Below, in pieces: positions 1 to 8,172 of a DNA stretch of 64,000 nt. Each line of letters starts with the position of its first letter. Position 1 is the stretch's first letter. Made by a program: the position numbers and the translations under genes. This DNA comes from Prevotella sp. tc2-28 (GTDB lineage Bacteria > Bacteroidota > Bacteroidia > Bacteroidales > Bacteroidaceae), in NCBI RefSeq assembly GCF_900107705.1, contig NZ_FNRE01000002.1, positions 124,001-188,000 of the forward strand. The letters run 5' to 3'. The notes beneath the pieces were generated by a model. It did not search any database and was not told where the DNA came from. It was given only the letters and a program-made list of their open reading frames with translations.

Positions 1-699
1 GCCTTCATATTCGAACGACTCTATCTTCTTGTTCTGGTCGGGGTCGGCAATGTCGGCACGGAGCTGACGACCCTGAGGACCATAGAAGCCTCCGCAGGCA
101 ACGGTATAGCCACGCACCATATCGTCTTGGGCTATTTGGTCGATGAGTTCCTCATTGGCAACAGCTACATAGGGAGCACCCTTGATGGGATCCCACTGCA
201 TGTGTTGTGTGAAGGCGCGCTCCATGGGAATGTCGCATACCACATTACGTCCGGCATAGTAGTTAAGGAGTCCGTCAAAGCCGATGCTCTTGACAGAGGC
301 TACGAAGCATCCGGTAGGTGTGAAGGGTTGGAGTCCGCCACAGGTGCCGATACGCACCATGGTCAGCGTACGATGCTCGTCGCGTTCCTCGCGTGTCTGG
401 TAGTCGATATTTGCCAGGGTGTCGAGTTCGTTGACAACGATATCGATATTGTCGCAACCGATACCATGGCTCTGACAGGTGATGCGTTTTCCTTTATACG
501 TGCCGGTAATGGTATGGAACTCGCGACTGGCGACCTCGCATTCCTTGGTGTCGAAATGAGCTGCCACGGTATCAACACGGGCAGGGTCGCCCACGAGGAT
601 AATCTTGTCAGCCAGCTGTTCGGGTTTCAGATGAAGGTGGAAGCATGAGCCGTCGCTATTGATAATCAATTCGGATTCTGGGAAATGTTTCTTAGCCAT
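1..699 (-). CDS. Nucleoside phosphorylase, uridine phosphorylase-like (C-terminus outside window)
   Basis: Reading leftward from the ATG at 699 gives 233 codons without a stop, so the 3' end lies beyond the window. Three blocks typical of the PNP/UDP phosphorylase family are visible: VGDPARV (residues 36-42, phosphate-binding loop), SHGIGCDNIDIV (77-88) and VRIGTCGGL (115-123). Known members cleave nucleosides with phosphate to a base and ribose-1-phosphate in the cytoplasm. The uridine preference is inferred only from general likeness to Udp. A -7 box (CAAAGATA on the top strand, 732-739) lies 33 bases upstream, so the gene probably has its own promoter. Confidence 0.85.
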   Translation of the reverse strand, partial: MAKKHFPESELIINSDGSCFHLHLKPEQLADKIILVGDPARVDTVAAHFDTKECEVASREFHTITGTYKGKRITCQSHGIGCDNIDIVVNELDTLANIDYQTREERDEHRTLTMVRIGTCGGLQPFTPTGCFVASVKSIGFDGLLNYYAGRNVVCDIPMERAFTQHMQWDPIKGAPYVAVANEELIDQIAQDDMVRGYTVACGGFYGPQGRQLRADIADPDQNKKIESFEYEG

Positions 700-788
700 A
701 GTATCGTCTATTTTAAATATCATTGATAACGCAAAGATAAGAAAAAAACACGGATGTTGCTTCTGTTGCAAGCCACAATTAATGATAT

Positions 789-1505
789 TTAATACTCTAT
801 GAGTTTGCCTTCGGCTTCCAGTGCGCTCCAGATGTTGTAACGAGCCTCGGGATTTAGCTGTTGCATGTGTGTAAACAGTTGCTGTGCGGTGGTACGGTTG
901 GTGACGCGTTCGTGGGGGCAGAGCGCCAGTTGTTTCTCATAGTGTTGTTGTTCGGCATAGGTCCGGATGTCGTCTTCGTGGCACAGGCATAGCGGACGGA
1001 TGATGGTGAGGGGCATCTTGCGCATGCGTAACTTGACGGGCATGGTGGAGAAATGTCCTTGGAAGGTGAGGTTCATCAATGCGGTATGGATGATGTCGTC
1101 TTGATGGTGGCCGAGAGCTATCTTGGTACAACCCAGTTCCTGAGCGAGATTGAAAAGTTGCTTGCGTCGTTGCCAGGAGCAGAGGAAACAGGCAGGCTTT
1201 GATTTCCCTTCTTTGTTGTCGTCAAAGCGGGTGGTGATGACATGAAGGGGAACGCCGAGACGGTCGCAGAAGGACTGCAGGTAGGTGGTGTCGGTCTCGT
1301 AGTGTACGTTCTCCATGCGGATGTGGGCGGCTTCGACGGTGAAGTGGGGGACACGGATCAGGGAGCGACGGGCGAGGAACTCGAGGAGACACAGTGAGTC
1401 CTTGCCACCAGACAAACCGACGAGGATGCGGTCGTCCTCGTCGATGAGCTGGAATAGTCCCAGTGCTTTATTGAATGTCTTCCAAAGTCGTTCGTCGAGT
1501 GTCAT
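789..1505 (-). CDS. TtcA-family PP-loop tRNA thiolation protein
   Basis: The 238-residue product has the PP-loop ATP-pyrophosphatase motif SGGKDS at 32-37, a CFLC pair (C106, C109) and a third cysteine at C196. These match the spacing of the three [4Fe-4S] ligands of E. coli TtcA, which makes 2-thiocytidine at position 32 of tRNAs. GHHQDD at 132-137 is the second conserved block of the family. It is shorter than E. coli TtcA (about 310 residues). Its start codon overlaps the stop of the DUF486 gene by 4 bases, so the two are probably translated together. A related thiolase is possible; the family call is firm, the exact substrate less so. Confidence 0.82.
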   Translation of the reverse strand: MTLDERLWKTFNKALGLFQLIDEDDRILVGLSGGKDSLCLLEFLARRSLIRVPHFTVEAAHIRMENVHYETDTTYLQSFCDRLGVPLHVITTRFDDNKEGKSKPACFLCSWQRRKQLFNLAQELGCTKIALGHHQDDIIHTALMNLTFQGHFSTMPVKLRMRKMPLTIIRPLCLCHEDDIRTYAEQQHYEKQLALCPHERVTNRTTAQQLFTHMQQLNPEARYNIWSALEAEGKLIEY

Positions 1506-1876
1506 GACTTATCCATAAACACCAGATATACGGCACAGATGATGAGGACGAATGCCAAGATATGATTCCAGTGCAGGTGGGTACCTTGGAACAAGATATT
1601 GGCAATCACGCAGAAGACGCCCAGCGAGATACATTCCTGGATGACCTTGAGCTGAATGAGGCTAAAAGGACCTCCGTTCTCCACAAAGCCCAGTCGGTTG
1701 GCGGGAACCTGACAACAATACTCAAAGAAGGCAATCATCCATGAGAAGACAATGACGCCGATGAGTGGCCAGTTGCTGGAAGTTCCTGTCTCTTGTAATT
1801 TCAAATGCCCATACCAGGCAAGTGTCATAAACACGTTGCTTAGTATGAGCAATATGATGGTATAGAGTCCGTTCAT
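1502..1876 (-). CDS. DUF486 family small membrane protein
   Basis: The 124-residue protein has four hydrophobic segments (about 4-24, 38-58, 76-96 and 100-120). It includes the conserved WMIAFFEYCCQVPANR stretch of DUF486, a family related in topology to small drug/metabolite transporters. Function in the family is not established. It starts 4 bases inside the end of the upstream NfnAB/GltD fusion gene and its own end overlaps the TtcA-like gene, so the three form one leftward transcription unit. Confidence 0.8.
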   Translation of the reverse strand: MNGLYTIILLILSNVFMTLAWYGHLKLQETGTSSNWPLIGVIVFSWMIAFFEYCCQVPANRLGFVENGGPFSLIQLKVIQECISLGVFCVIANILFQGTHLHWNHILAFVLIICAVYLVFMDKS

Positions 1877-4239
1877 TTCTTCTGGAGATATTCATCCATG
1901 TTTTGAGCAGCACGCCGACCGTCACCCATGGCGAGGATAACGGTAGCACCACCACGAACGATGTCACCACCGGCGAAGATCTCAGAGCGAGCCGACTGCA
2001 TACCCTCGTTGACGACGATGGTGTTCTTGCGACCCAGTTCGAGTCCTTCGATAGACTTGGGAACCAATGGGTTAGGTGACACGCCGACGGCTACGATAAC
2101 CTGATCGACATCGAGTGTCACGGTCTTGCCCTCGACGGGAACAGGACTGCGACGACCTGATGCATCAGGTTCACCGAGTTCCATAACCTGTAATACGGCA
2201 GCCTTTACAGCACCATTCTCGTCGGCAAGATATTCGATAGGATTGTGCAAGGTCAGGAAGTTGATACCTTCCTCCTTGGCGTGCTTCACCTCCTCCAGAC
2301 GGGCAGGCATCTCCTGCTCTGAACGACGGTAAACCAATGTGACGTTTCCACCCAGACGCTTAGCCGTACGGCACGAGTCCATAGCAGTATTGCCACCGCC
2401 TACGACGAGCACGTTCTTACCCAGGTTGATAGGTGTATCGGTGGTGGGGTTGGCGGCATCCATTAGGTTGACGCGCGTGAGATATTCGTTCGACGACATG
2501 ATATTGATGGCATTTTCACCAGGGATGCCCATGAAGTTAGGCAGGCCGGCACCCGAACCGACGAAGATACCCTTGAAGCCCTGAGCCTCCAACTGCTCTA
2601 CGCTGATGGTCTTGCCCACAATCACGTCAGCCTGGAAATGAACACCCATCTTGGCGAGGTTCTGAATTTCCACGTCGACAATCTTGTTGGGCAGACGGAA
2701 CTCAGGAATACCATATTTCAACACACCGCCAATCTCATGAAGTGCCTCGAAGACATAGACGTCGTAGCCTTTCTTGACCATATCACCGGCGAAGGAAAGT
2801 CCGGCAGGACCGGAACCGACGACAGCAATCTTGATGCCGTTGGCAGGAGCAATCTCAGGTAGCGAGATGTTGCCCGACTCGCGTTCATAGTCGGCAGCAA
2901 AGCGCTCCAGATAACCGATGGCAACAGCGGGTTCGTTCATCTTCAGATGGATACAACGGCTCTCGCACTGTTTTTCCTGAGGACAAACACGTCCGCAGAC
3001 AGCGGGCAGGGCAGAGGTGTTCTTCAAGACTTTGGCAGCAGCCAGGAACTGGCCTCGCTCGATGTTCTTGACGAACGACGGGATATTGATATTGACAGGA
3101 CATCCCTCTACGCAAGTCGGCTTGGCACAGTCGAGACAACGCTTAGCCTCGGTCATAGCCATCTCCTTGGTCAGTCCGATGTTCACCTCCTCAGTTCGTG
3201 TGGTTGCACGATAGACGGGATCCAGTTCTGGCATTACCACACGCTCAATAGCCGTACGCTCCTTGGGTTTCATGCTCTTGCGGAGCTCTTCACGCCAAGC
3301 GGCATTGCGGTCGGTGAGCACTTCGATGGTGTCGTTTGTGGGGTCAGCATCCATCACCACGTCAGTGGCGGTAGCCGATTTTTCACCATTCGCCTTGCCC
3401 TCATCACTTCCCATGAGGTGCTCTTCGTAGTGTTCGAGCTCTTCCTGTTCGGCACGCTTGAAGGTTCCCATGCGCTTGAACATCTCGTCCCAGTCGACCA
3501 AGGCACCGTCAAACTCAGGACCGTCGATGCAGACGAACTTTGTCTTGCCACCGATGGTCAGTCGGCAAGCACCACACATGCCCGTTCCGTCGACCATGAT
3601 GGTGTTCAGCGATACCTCACAGGGAATGCCGTGCTTCTGGGCTGTCAGGTTAGAGAACTTCATCATGATGGGAGGGCCTATGGCGAAGACTTTGTCAACA
3701 TGTGGCTCCTGTTCGATGAACTTCTCGATACCAACAGTTACCACACCTTTCTCGCCATACGAGCCGTCGTCGGTCATGATGATGACCTCGTCAGAGGATT
3801 CGCGAACCTTATCTTCAAGAATGATGAGGTCCTTGCTGCGACCAGCCATAACGGAGAGCACGCGGTTGCCTGCTGCTTTCAGGGCCTGGATGATAGGCAA
3901 CATAGGTGCGACACCCAGTCCGCCACCGGCACATACCACGGTACCGTACTTCTCGATGTGGGTAGGATTTCCCAATGGGCCCACTACGTCGGCAACACAT
4001 TCGCCTACGTTGAGTGCGCATAGTTTCTTGGATGACAGTCCGACCATCTGAACCACGAGAGTGATGGTACCCTTGTTGATGTCGGCACCTGCAATGGTAA
4101 GCGGCATACGCTCACCTTTTTGGTCTACGCGTACGATAACGAAATTGCCTGCCTTACGGCTTTTGGCAATCAGTGGAGCTTCAATCTCAAATAAGAAAAC
4201 CTTCTCAGAAAATTGCTCTTTCCTTACGATTTTATTCAT
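1873..4239 (-). CDS. Fused NADH:ferredoxin NADP reductase-like / glutamate synthase small subunit-like flavoprotein (NfnA-NfnB type)
   Basis: A 788-residue fusion. Residues 1-275 form a ferredoxin-NADP reductase / dihydroorotate dehydrogenase electron-transfer type module with FAD and NAD regions (CAGGGLGVAP at 103-112) and cysteines C222, C225 and C237 for a [2Fe-2S] centre. Residues about 325-788 are GltD-like, with two cysteine groups for [4Fe-4S] clusters (C368, C371, C376, C380; C415, C419, C425, C429), a GSGPAG dinucleotide fold at 475-480 and a second one (VVGGGNTAMD). In split form (NfnA plus NfnB) such proteins bifurcate electrons between NADH, NADPH and ferredoxin. I chose the ATG at 4239 because the 20 codons upstream run through the promoter (4270-4300) and are not conserved-looking. 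A plain NADPH-dependent glutamate synthase subunit is the alternative. Confidence 0.88.
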   Translation of the reverse strand: MNKIVRKEQFSEKVFLFEIEAPLIAKSRKAGNFVIVRVDQKGERMPLTIAGADINKGTITLVVQMVGLSSKKLCALNVGECVADVVGPLGNPTHIEKYGTVVCAGGGLGVAPMLPIIQALKAAGNRVLSVMAGRSKDLIILEDKVRESSDEVIIMTDDGSYGEKGVVTVGIEKFIEQEPHVDKVFAIGPPIMMKFSNLTAQKHGIPCEVSLNTIMVDGTGMCGACRLTIGGKTKFVCIDGPEFDGALVDWDEMFKRMGTFKRAEQEELEHYEEHLMGSDEGKANGEKSATATDVVMDADPTNDTIEVLTDRNAAWREELRKSMKPKERTAIERVVMPELDPVYRATTRTEEVNIGLTKEMAMTEAKRCLDCAKPTCVEGCPVNINIPSFVKNIERGQFLAAAKVLKNTSALPAVCGRVCPQEKQCESRCIHLKMNEPAVAIGYLERFAADYERESGNISLPEIAPANGIKIAVVGSGPAGLSFAGDMVKKGYDVYVFEALHEIGGVLKYGIPEFRLPNKIVDVEIQNLAKMGVHFQADVIVGKTISVEQLEAQGFKGIFVGSGAGLPNFMGIPGENAINIMSSNEYLTRVNLMDAANPTTDTPINLGKNVLVVGGGNTAMDSCRTAKRLGGNVTLVYRRSEQEMPARLEEVKHAKEEGINFLTLHNPIEYLADENGAVKAAVLQVMELGEPDASGRRSPVPVEGKTVTLDVDQVIVAVGVSPNPLVPKSIEGLELGRKNTIVVNEGMQSARSEIFAGGDIVRGGATVILAMGDGRRAAQNMDEYLQKK

Positions 4240-4269
4240 AATTTCTTTGTTTAGATTACATTTTGCCTG

Positions 4270-4300
4270 CAAAGTTACGAATAAAAAGTCAAAAAGCAAA
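4270..4300 (-). promoter_or_regulatory. Bacteroidetes-type promoter of the NfnAB/GltD fusion gene
   Basis: On the top strand, CAAAGTTA (4270-4277) is the complement of the -7 box TAnnTTTG, and CAAA (4297-4300) is the complement of the -33 TTTG. They are separated by 19 bases, within the known 19-21 range. It precedes the chosen start at 4239 by about 30 bases. Confidence 0.75.
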
Positions 4301-4356
4301 AGAATTGTACGTATCTTTTGCTTTTTGATATTGTTTTGTTTATAAAGGGAGATGGA

Positions 4357-5004
4357 CTATCCGATAAACTGGAGAATTAAATCTACCACTTCATCCTCGG
4401 TCTTGCCTTCCATGTTGAAGACCAAGTCGTAGTTACGCGTGTCGTAACGAGAAGTTCCGGCATATTTCTTGACGTATGCCTCACGCTGGTCGTCCACCTT
4501 CTTAATGATCTTCTCAGCCTGCTCGTGGGTCAGGTTCTGCTTGCCCATGATGCGCTGGATACGGTGCTCCAGGGGAGCCTGGATGAAGATGCTCAAGTGG
4601 TTGGGGTGATTGGCGAAGATGCTGAATCCAGAACGTCCGGCGATAACGCAAGAGTCCTCATTAGCAGCATTCTCGAGAATCTCCTTCTCTACTTTGAACA
4701 TGTCGCTGCTGGTTACCAGTGTGCCGTCGTCTTCTCCAGTCATGCGCTGGTAATACCACAACTCGTTCATTCCCTGGCCCATATACATAGCTGCGTTGAT
4801 GAATTCGCGCCACCAGTCGCTCTTGCCGCTTTTCAGCTTCTCGATCTGCTCGGTATTCAACTGGAACTTTTGTTTCAGTTCATTGATCAACAACTTGTCA
4901 TAGTAGGCCACATTCAGCTTTTCAGCCAGTTTTTTGCCCACTGTGCGTCCACCACTACCCAACTCGCGGTTGATTGTGATGACATACTTCTGATTTTTGT
5001 CCAT
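4357..5004 (-). CDS. Cytidylate kinase-like family protein
   Basis: The 215-residue protein begins with an ITINRELGSGGRTVG block (residues 9-23), the modified P-loop of the cytidylate-kinase-like (AAA_26) family. It also has the family block VIAGRSGFSIFA mid-protein and an arginine-rich lid region (EHRIQRIMGKQNLTHEQAE). Members resemble CMP kinase, but a true Cmk has a different N-terminus, and the substrate is not known. The ATG at 5004 was chosen because the longer reading frame to 5067 crosses the promoter at 5057-5087. Confidence 0.75.
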   Translation of the reverse strand: MDKNQKYVITINRELGSGGRTVGKKLAEKLNVAYYDKLLINELKQKFQLNTEQIEKLKSGKSDWWREFINAAMYMGQGMNELWYYQRMTGEDDGTLVTSSDMFKVEKEILENAANEDSCVIAGRSGFSIFANHPNHLSIFIQAPLEHRIQRIMGKQNLTHEQAEKIIKKVDDQREAYVKKYAGTSRYDTRNYDLVFNMEGKTEDEVVDLILQFIG

Positions 5005-5056
5005 ATTGTTATTCTTTAGGATATATAATATTTTACGTTTCGCTGGTTTCTGCATG

Positions 5057-5087
5057 CAAAAATACAAAAAGTATATTAAATTGCAAA
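5057..5087 (-). promoter_or_regulatory. Promoter of the cytidylate-kinase-like gene
   Basis: Top-strand CAAAAATA (5057-5064) is the complement of TAnnTTTG, and CAAA (5084-5087) is the complement of the -33 TTTG, with a spacing of 19 bases. It overlaps the longest possible reading frame of the gene and so decides the start at 5004. Confidence 0.72.
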
Positions 5088-5127
5088 GAAAATCAGTTGA
5101 AATTAAATATCTCTAACAAATTACACC

Positions 5128-6447
5128 TTAGTCTATCATTTCGAAACCGGTATACGGAACCAACGCACGAGGTATCTTGATGCCGTTTTCTGTCTGGTTG
5201 TTCTCCAGAATAGCGGCAACGATACGGGGCAAGGCCAGAGCAGAGCCGTTCAGCGTGTGGCAGAGCTCGGTCTTCTTGGTTGCTGCGTTGCGGTAGCGGC
5301 ACTTCAAGCGGTTAGCCTGATAGGTGTCGAAGTTAGATACTGACGAAACCTCAAGCCAGCGGCCCTGAGCCTCGGAGTATACCTCGAAGTCGTAGCAGAT
5401 AGATGAGGTGAACGACTGGTCGCCACCGCAGAGCAATAAGATACGGTAGGGCAGTTCGAGTTTCTTCAGCAGTCCCTCAACATGCTCCAGCATCTCTTTG
5501 TGACTCTCTTTTGAGTGTTCGGGAGTATCGATACGAACAATTTCAATCTTCGAGAACTCATGCAGACGATTCAGTCCGCGGACATCCTTACCGTAGGAAC
5601 CAGCCTCGCGACGGAAGCACTCGGTATATGCACAGTTCTTGATAGGCAACTGAGCCTCGTCCAGAATGACGTCGCGGTAGATATTGGTCACGGGAACCTC
5701 AGCGGTAGGGATGAGGTAGAAGTCGTCAACCTCGCAATGATACATCTGACCTTCCTTGTCGGGCAACTGACCGGTACCGTAGCCAGAGGCAGCATTTACT
5801 ACTGTGGGAGGCATGATTTCGGTATATCCGCTTTTGCGTGCCTCGTCGAGGAAGAAGTTGATGAGTGCACGTTGCAGACGGGCGCCTTTGCCGATGTATA
5901 CGGGGAATCCGGCACCTGTAATCTTGACACCCAGGTCGAAGTCGATGAGGTTGTATTTCTTGGCGAGTTCCCAGTGGGGCAGGGGGTTGGCCAGTCCCAG
6001 CTGTGGGTTGACGCTCCAGTTGCCAACGGTATCGTTGCCGTCGCACTCCTTCAAGTTCGACTTAACCACGTGGTTGTCCTCGGCGGCAGCACCCTCGGGA
6101 ACCTCATCGTAGGGGATGTTAGGAATCTGACAGAGCAGACGAGTCATCTCCTCTTGCGACTGGTTCATGGTCTCTTCCAGTTGCTTGTTGGTATCTTTCA
6201 TCTGCGAGACTTGAGCCTTGATAGCCTCTGCCTCGACTTTCTTTCCTTCTTTCATCAGACCACCTATCTGAGCGGCCATCTTCTTGGCTTCGGACAGGTT
6301 TTTGTCTAATTGTTGCTGGGCCTCGCGGCGCTTTTTGTCAACGGCAAGCACCTCGTCAATCGCTTCCTTGGCCCCTTTAAAGTGTTTCTTTTCCAAGCCG
6401 CGAATCACGCGGTCGGTTTCCTCTGTAATGAGTTTGAGTGTAAGCAT
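5128..6447 (-). CDS. serS: Seryl-tRNA synthetase
   Basis: The 439-residue class II synthetase is slightly longer than the usual 420-430. Residues 1-110 form the long helical hairpin that binds the tRNA-Ser variable arm (heptad-like ETDRVIRGLEKKHF onward). The catalytic core shows the TAEVPVTNIYRD serine-binding block, motif 2 (CFRREAGSYGKDVRGL) and motif 3 (LALPRIVAAILENNQ). It charges tRNA-Ser in the cytoplasm. A -7 box (6496-6503) lies about 50 bases upstream. No clear -33 element is visible because that region is the gdhA terminator. Confidence 0.97.
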   Translation of the reverse strand: MLTLKLITEETDRVIRGLEKKHFKGAKEAIDEVLAVDKKRREAQQQLDKNLSEAKKMAAQIGGLMKEGKKVEAEAIKAQVSQMKDTNKQLEETMNQSQEEMTRLLCQIPNIPYDEVPEGAAAEDNHVVKSNLKECDGNDTVGNWSVNPQLGLANPLPHWELAKKYNLIDFDLGVKITGAGFPVYIGKGARLQRALINFFLDEARKSGYTEIMPPTVVNAASGYGTGQLPDKEGQMYHCEVDDFYLIPTAEVPVTNIYRDVILDEAQLPIKNCAYTECFRREAGSYGKDVRGLNRLHEFSKIEIVRIDTPEHSKESHKEMLEHVEGLLKKLELPYRILLLCGGDQSFTSSICYDFEVYSEAQGRWLEVSSVSNFDTYQANRLKCRYRNAATKKTELCHTLNGSALALPRIVAAILENNQTENGIKIPRALVPYTGFEMID

Positions 6448-6514
6448 AAGATCAATTTACAATTTGACTTTTTACTAAATTTTAAATTATGACTGCAAAG
6501 GTAATAAAATAAAT

Positions 6515-6550
6515 AGAAAAAAGTGCGATTTTCCGAAGAAAATCGCACTT
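6515..6550 (-). terminator. Rho-independent terminator of gdhA with a UUCG tetraloop
   Basis: A perfect 13-base-pair stem (6521-6533 with 6538-6550). Read on the minus strand the loop is TTCG closed by C-G, the exceptionally stable C(UUCG)G tetraloop. It is followed by a T-run (TTTTTTCTATTT) at 6511-6520. It lies 37 bases after the gdhA stop. Confidence 0.92.
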
Positions 6551-6586
6551 TACGGTTTAGTTTGTGTTGATTTTTATATCCTGAGC

Positions 6587-7924
6587 TTACACGATGCCCT
6601 GGCTCATCATGGCTGATGCTACTTTCATGAAGCCGGCTACGTTGGCACCCTTCACGTAGTTGATGTAACCATCAGCCTGTGTACCATACTTCACACAGTT
6701 CTCGTGGATGTCGTTCATGATGCGCTTCAGATAGTCATCAACCTCCTTGGCTGTCCATGACAGACGCTCAGAGTTCTGTGACATCTCAAGACCAGATACT
6801 GACACACCACCGGCATTGCTGGCCTTACCAGGAGCATACAGAATCTTGGCATCCTGGAAGATCTTGATAGCCTCGGGGAGTGAAGGCATGTTAGCACCCT
6901 CGGCTACGGCGATAACACCATTGTCAATCAGGGCCTGAGCCTGCTCGCCATTGATCTCGTTCTGAGTAGCACAAGGCAGGGCGATGTCTGCCTTCTCGTG
7001 CCAGGGGCGCTCACCAGCTACATACTTGGCGTTGGGATATTCCTCAGCATACTCCTTGATACGTCCGCGCTCAACATTCTTCAGCTCCTTCACGTAGGCG
7101 AGCTTCTCCATGTCGATACCATCGGGATCGTAGATGTAACCGTCTGAGTCAGAGAGCGTCATGGGGATAGCACCCAGCTGAATGCACTTCTCGGTAGCAT
7201 ACTGAGCCACATTACCTGAGCCGGAAATAAGAACCTTTTTACCTTTTATGTCGATGTTGCGAGTCTGCAACATAGAATTCAGGAAGTAAACGCAACCGTA
7301 ACCAGTTGCCTCAGGACGGATGAGTGAACCACCGAAGGGGATGCCCTTACCGGTCAGCACGCCCTGGAACTGATGGGTCAGTTTCTTGTACTGTCCGAAC
7401 AGATAGCCTACCTCACGACCACCAACACCGATGTCACCAGCGGGAACGTCCTCGTCGGGACCGATGTGACGATAGAGCTCGTTCATGAATGCCTGACAGA
7501 AACGCATTACCTCGGCATCGCTCTTTCCACGGGGAGAGAAGTCGGAACCACCCTTACCACCACCCATGGGGAGTGTTGTCAGCGAGTTCTTGAAAGTCTG
7601 CTCGAAAGCCAAGAACTTCAGGATACCCAGGTTTACGCTCTTGTGGTAACGGATACCGCCTTTGTACGGGCCGATAGCGTTGTTGTGCTGAATACGATAA
7701 CCCATGTTGGTCTGTACCTTACCTTGGTCGTCAACCCAAGTTACACGGAACTCGATGACACGATCGGGGATGCAAAGGCGCTCAATCAGATTGGCCTTCT
7801 CAAACTCAGGGTGCTTGTTGTACTCTTCCTCGATGGTAGGAAGTACCTGACTTACGGCCTGGATGTACTCCGGCTCGTTGGGAAATCTCTGCTTCAGATT
7901 CTCTACAACTTGTGCTGCATTCAT
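6587..7924 (-). CDS. gdhA: NADP-type glutamate dehydrogenase
   Basis: The 445-residue protein matches the hexameric bacterial GdhA length. Visible blocks are PYKGGIRYH, the catalytic-lysine block LPMGGGKGGSDF, the nucleotide-binding turn ISGSGNVAQYA and the C-terminal NAGGVSVSGLEMSQN. It interconverts 2-oxoglutarate plus ammonia and glutamate, the main ammonia-assimilation step in gut Bacteroidales. NADP preference is inferred from family likeness to E. coli GdhA. It is a single-gene unit with its own promoter (7979-8010) and terminator (6515-6550). Confidence 0.95.
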   Translation of the reverse strand: MNAAQVVENLKQRFPNEPEYIQAVSQVLPTIEEEYNKHPEFEKANLIERLCIPDRVIEFRVTWVDDQGKVQTNMGYRIQHNNAIGPYKGGIRYHKSVNLGILKFLAFEQTFKNSLTTLPMGGGKGGSDFSPRGKSDAEVMRFCQAFMNELYRHIGPDEDVPAGDIGVGGREVGYLFGQYKKLTHQFQGVLTGKGIPFGGSLIRPEATGYGCVYFLNSMLQTRNIDIKGKKVLISGSGNVAQYATEKCIQLGAIPMTLSDSDGYIYDPDGIDMEKLAYVKELKNVERGRIKEYAEEYPNAKYVAGERPWHEKADIALPCATQNEINGEQAQALIDNGVIAVAEGANMPSLPEAIKIFQDAKILYAPGKASNAGGVSVSGLEMSQNSERLSWTAKEVDDYLKRIMNDIHENCVKYGTQADGYINYVKGANVAGFMKVASAMMSQGIV

Positions 7925-7978
7925 AATCTTTTTCTGTTTTAAAAGTTATTATACGATAAATGTTTGATTTTCTGTGTG

Positions 7979-8010
7979 CAAAATTAAAGCAAATCTGAAT
8001 AAAAACCAAA
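7979..8010 (-). promoter_or_regulatory. gdhA: Promoter of gdhA
   Basis: Top-strand CAAAATTA (7979-7986) and CAAA (8007-8010), spaced by 20 bases, are the complements of TAnnTTTG and TTTG. The leader to the ATG at 7924 is about 50 bases long. Confidence 0.72.
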
Positions 8011-8111
8011 CATTTTGAAAGAAAAATCACGTAATCGCTTACGTTTTGCTATTTAATTGATATAAATCAAGAGATTATGACAGGATTATGCAAGAAATAT
8101 GTGTGCGATAA

Positions 8112-8152
8112 CAAAAAAACAATCCCGCAAATCACGAAGGAAATGCGGGATT
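8112..8152 (-). terminator. Terminator of the arabinose operon
   Basis: A 9-base-pair stem (AATCCCGCA at 8121-8129 with TGCGGGATT at 8144-8152). On the minus strand it is followed by GTTTTTTTG. It stands 20 bases after the araB stop. Confidence 0.88.
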
Positions 8153-8172
8153 TTATTTTGACGAGTCAGTTT

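Noticed and set aside
127..648. Rightward open frame of 173 codons
   Set aside because: Antisense to the nucleoside phosphorylase, which has clear family motifs on the minus strand.
2947..4023. Rightward open frame of 358 codons
   Set aside because: Lies wholly antisense to the NfnAB/GltD fusion; no family pattern, and the minus frame is unambiguous.
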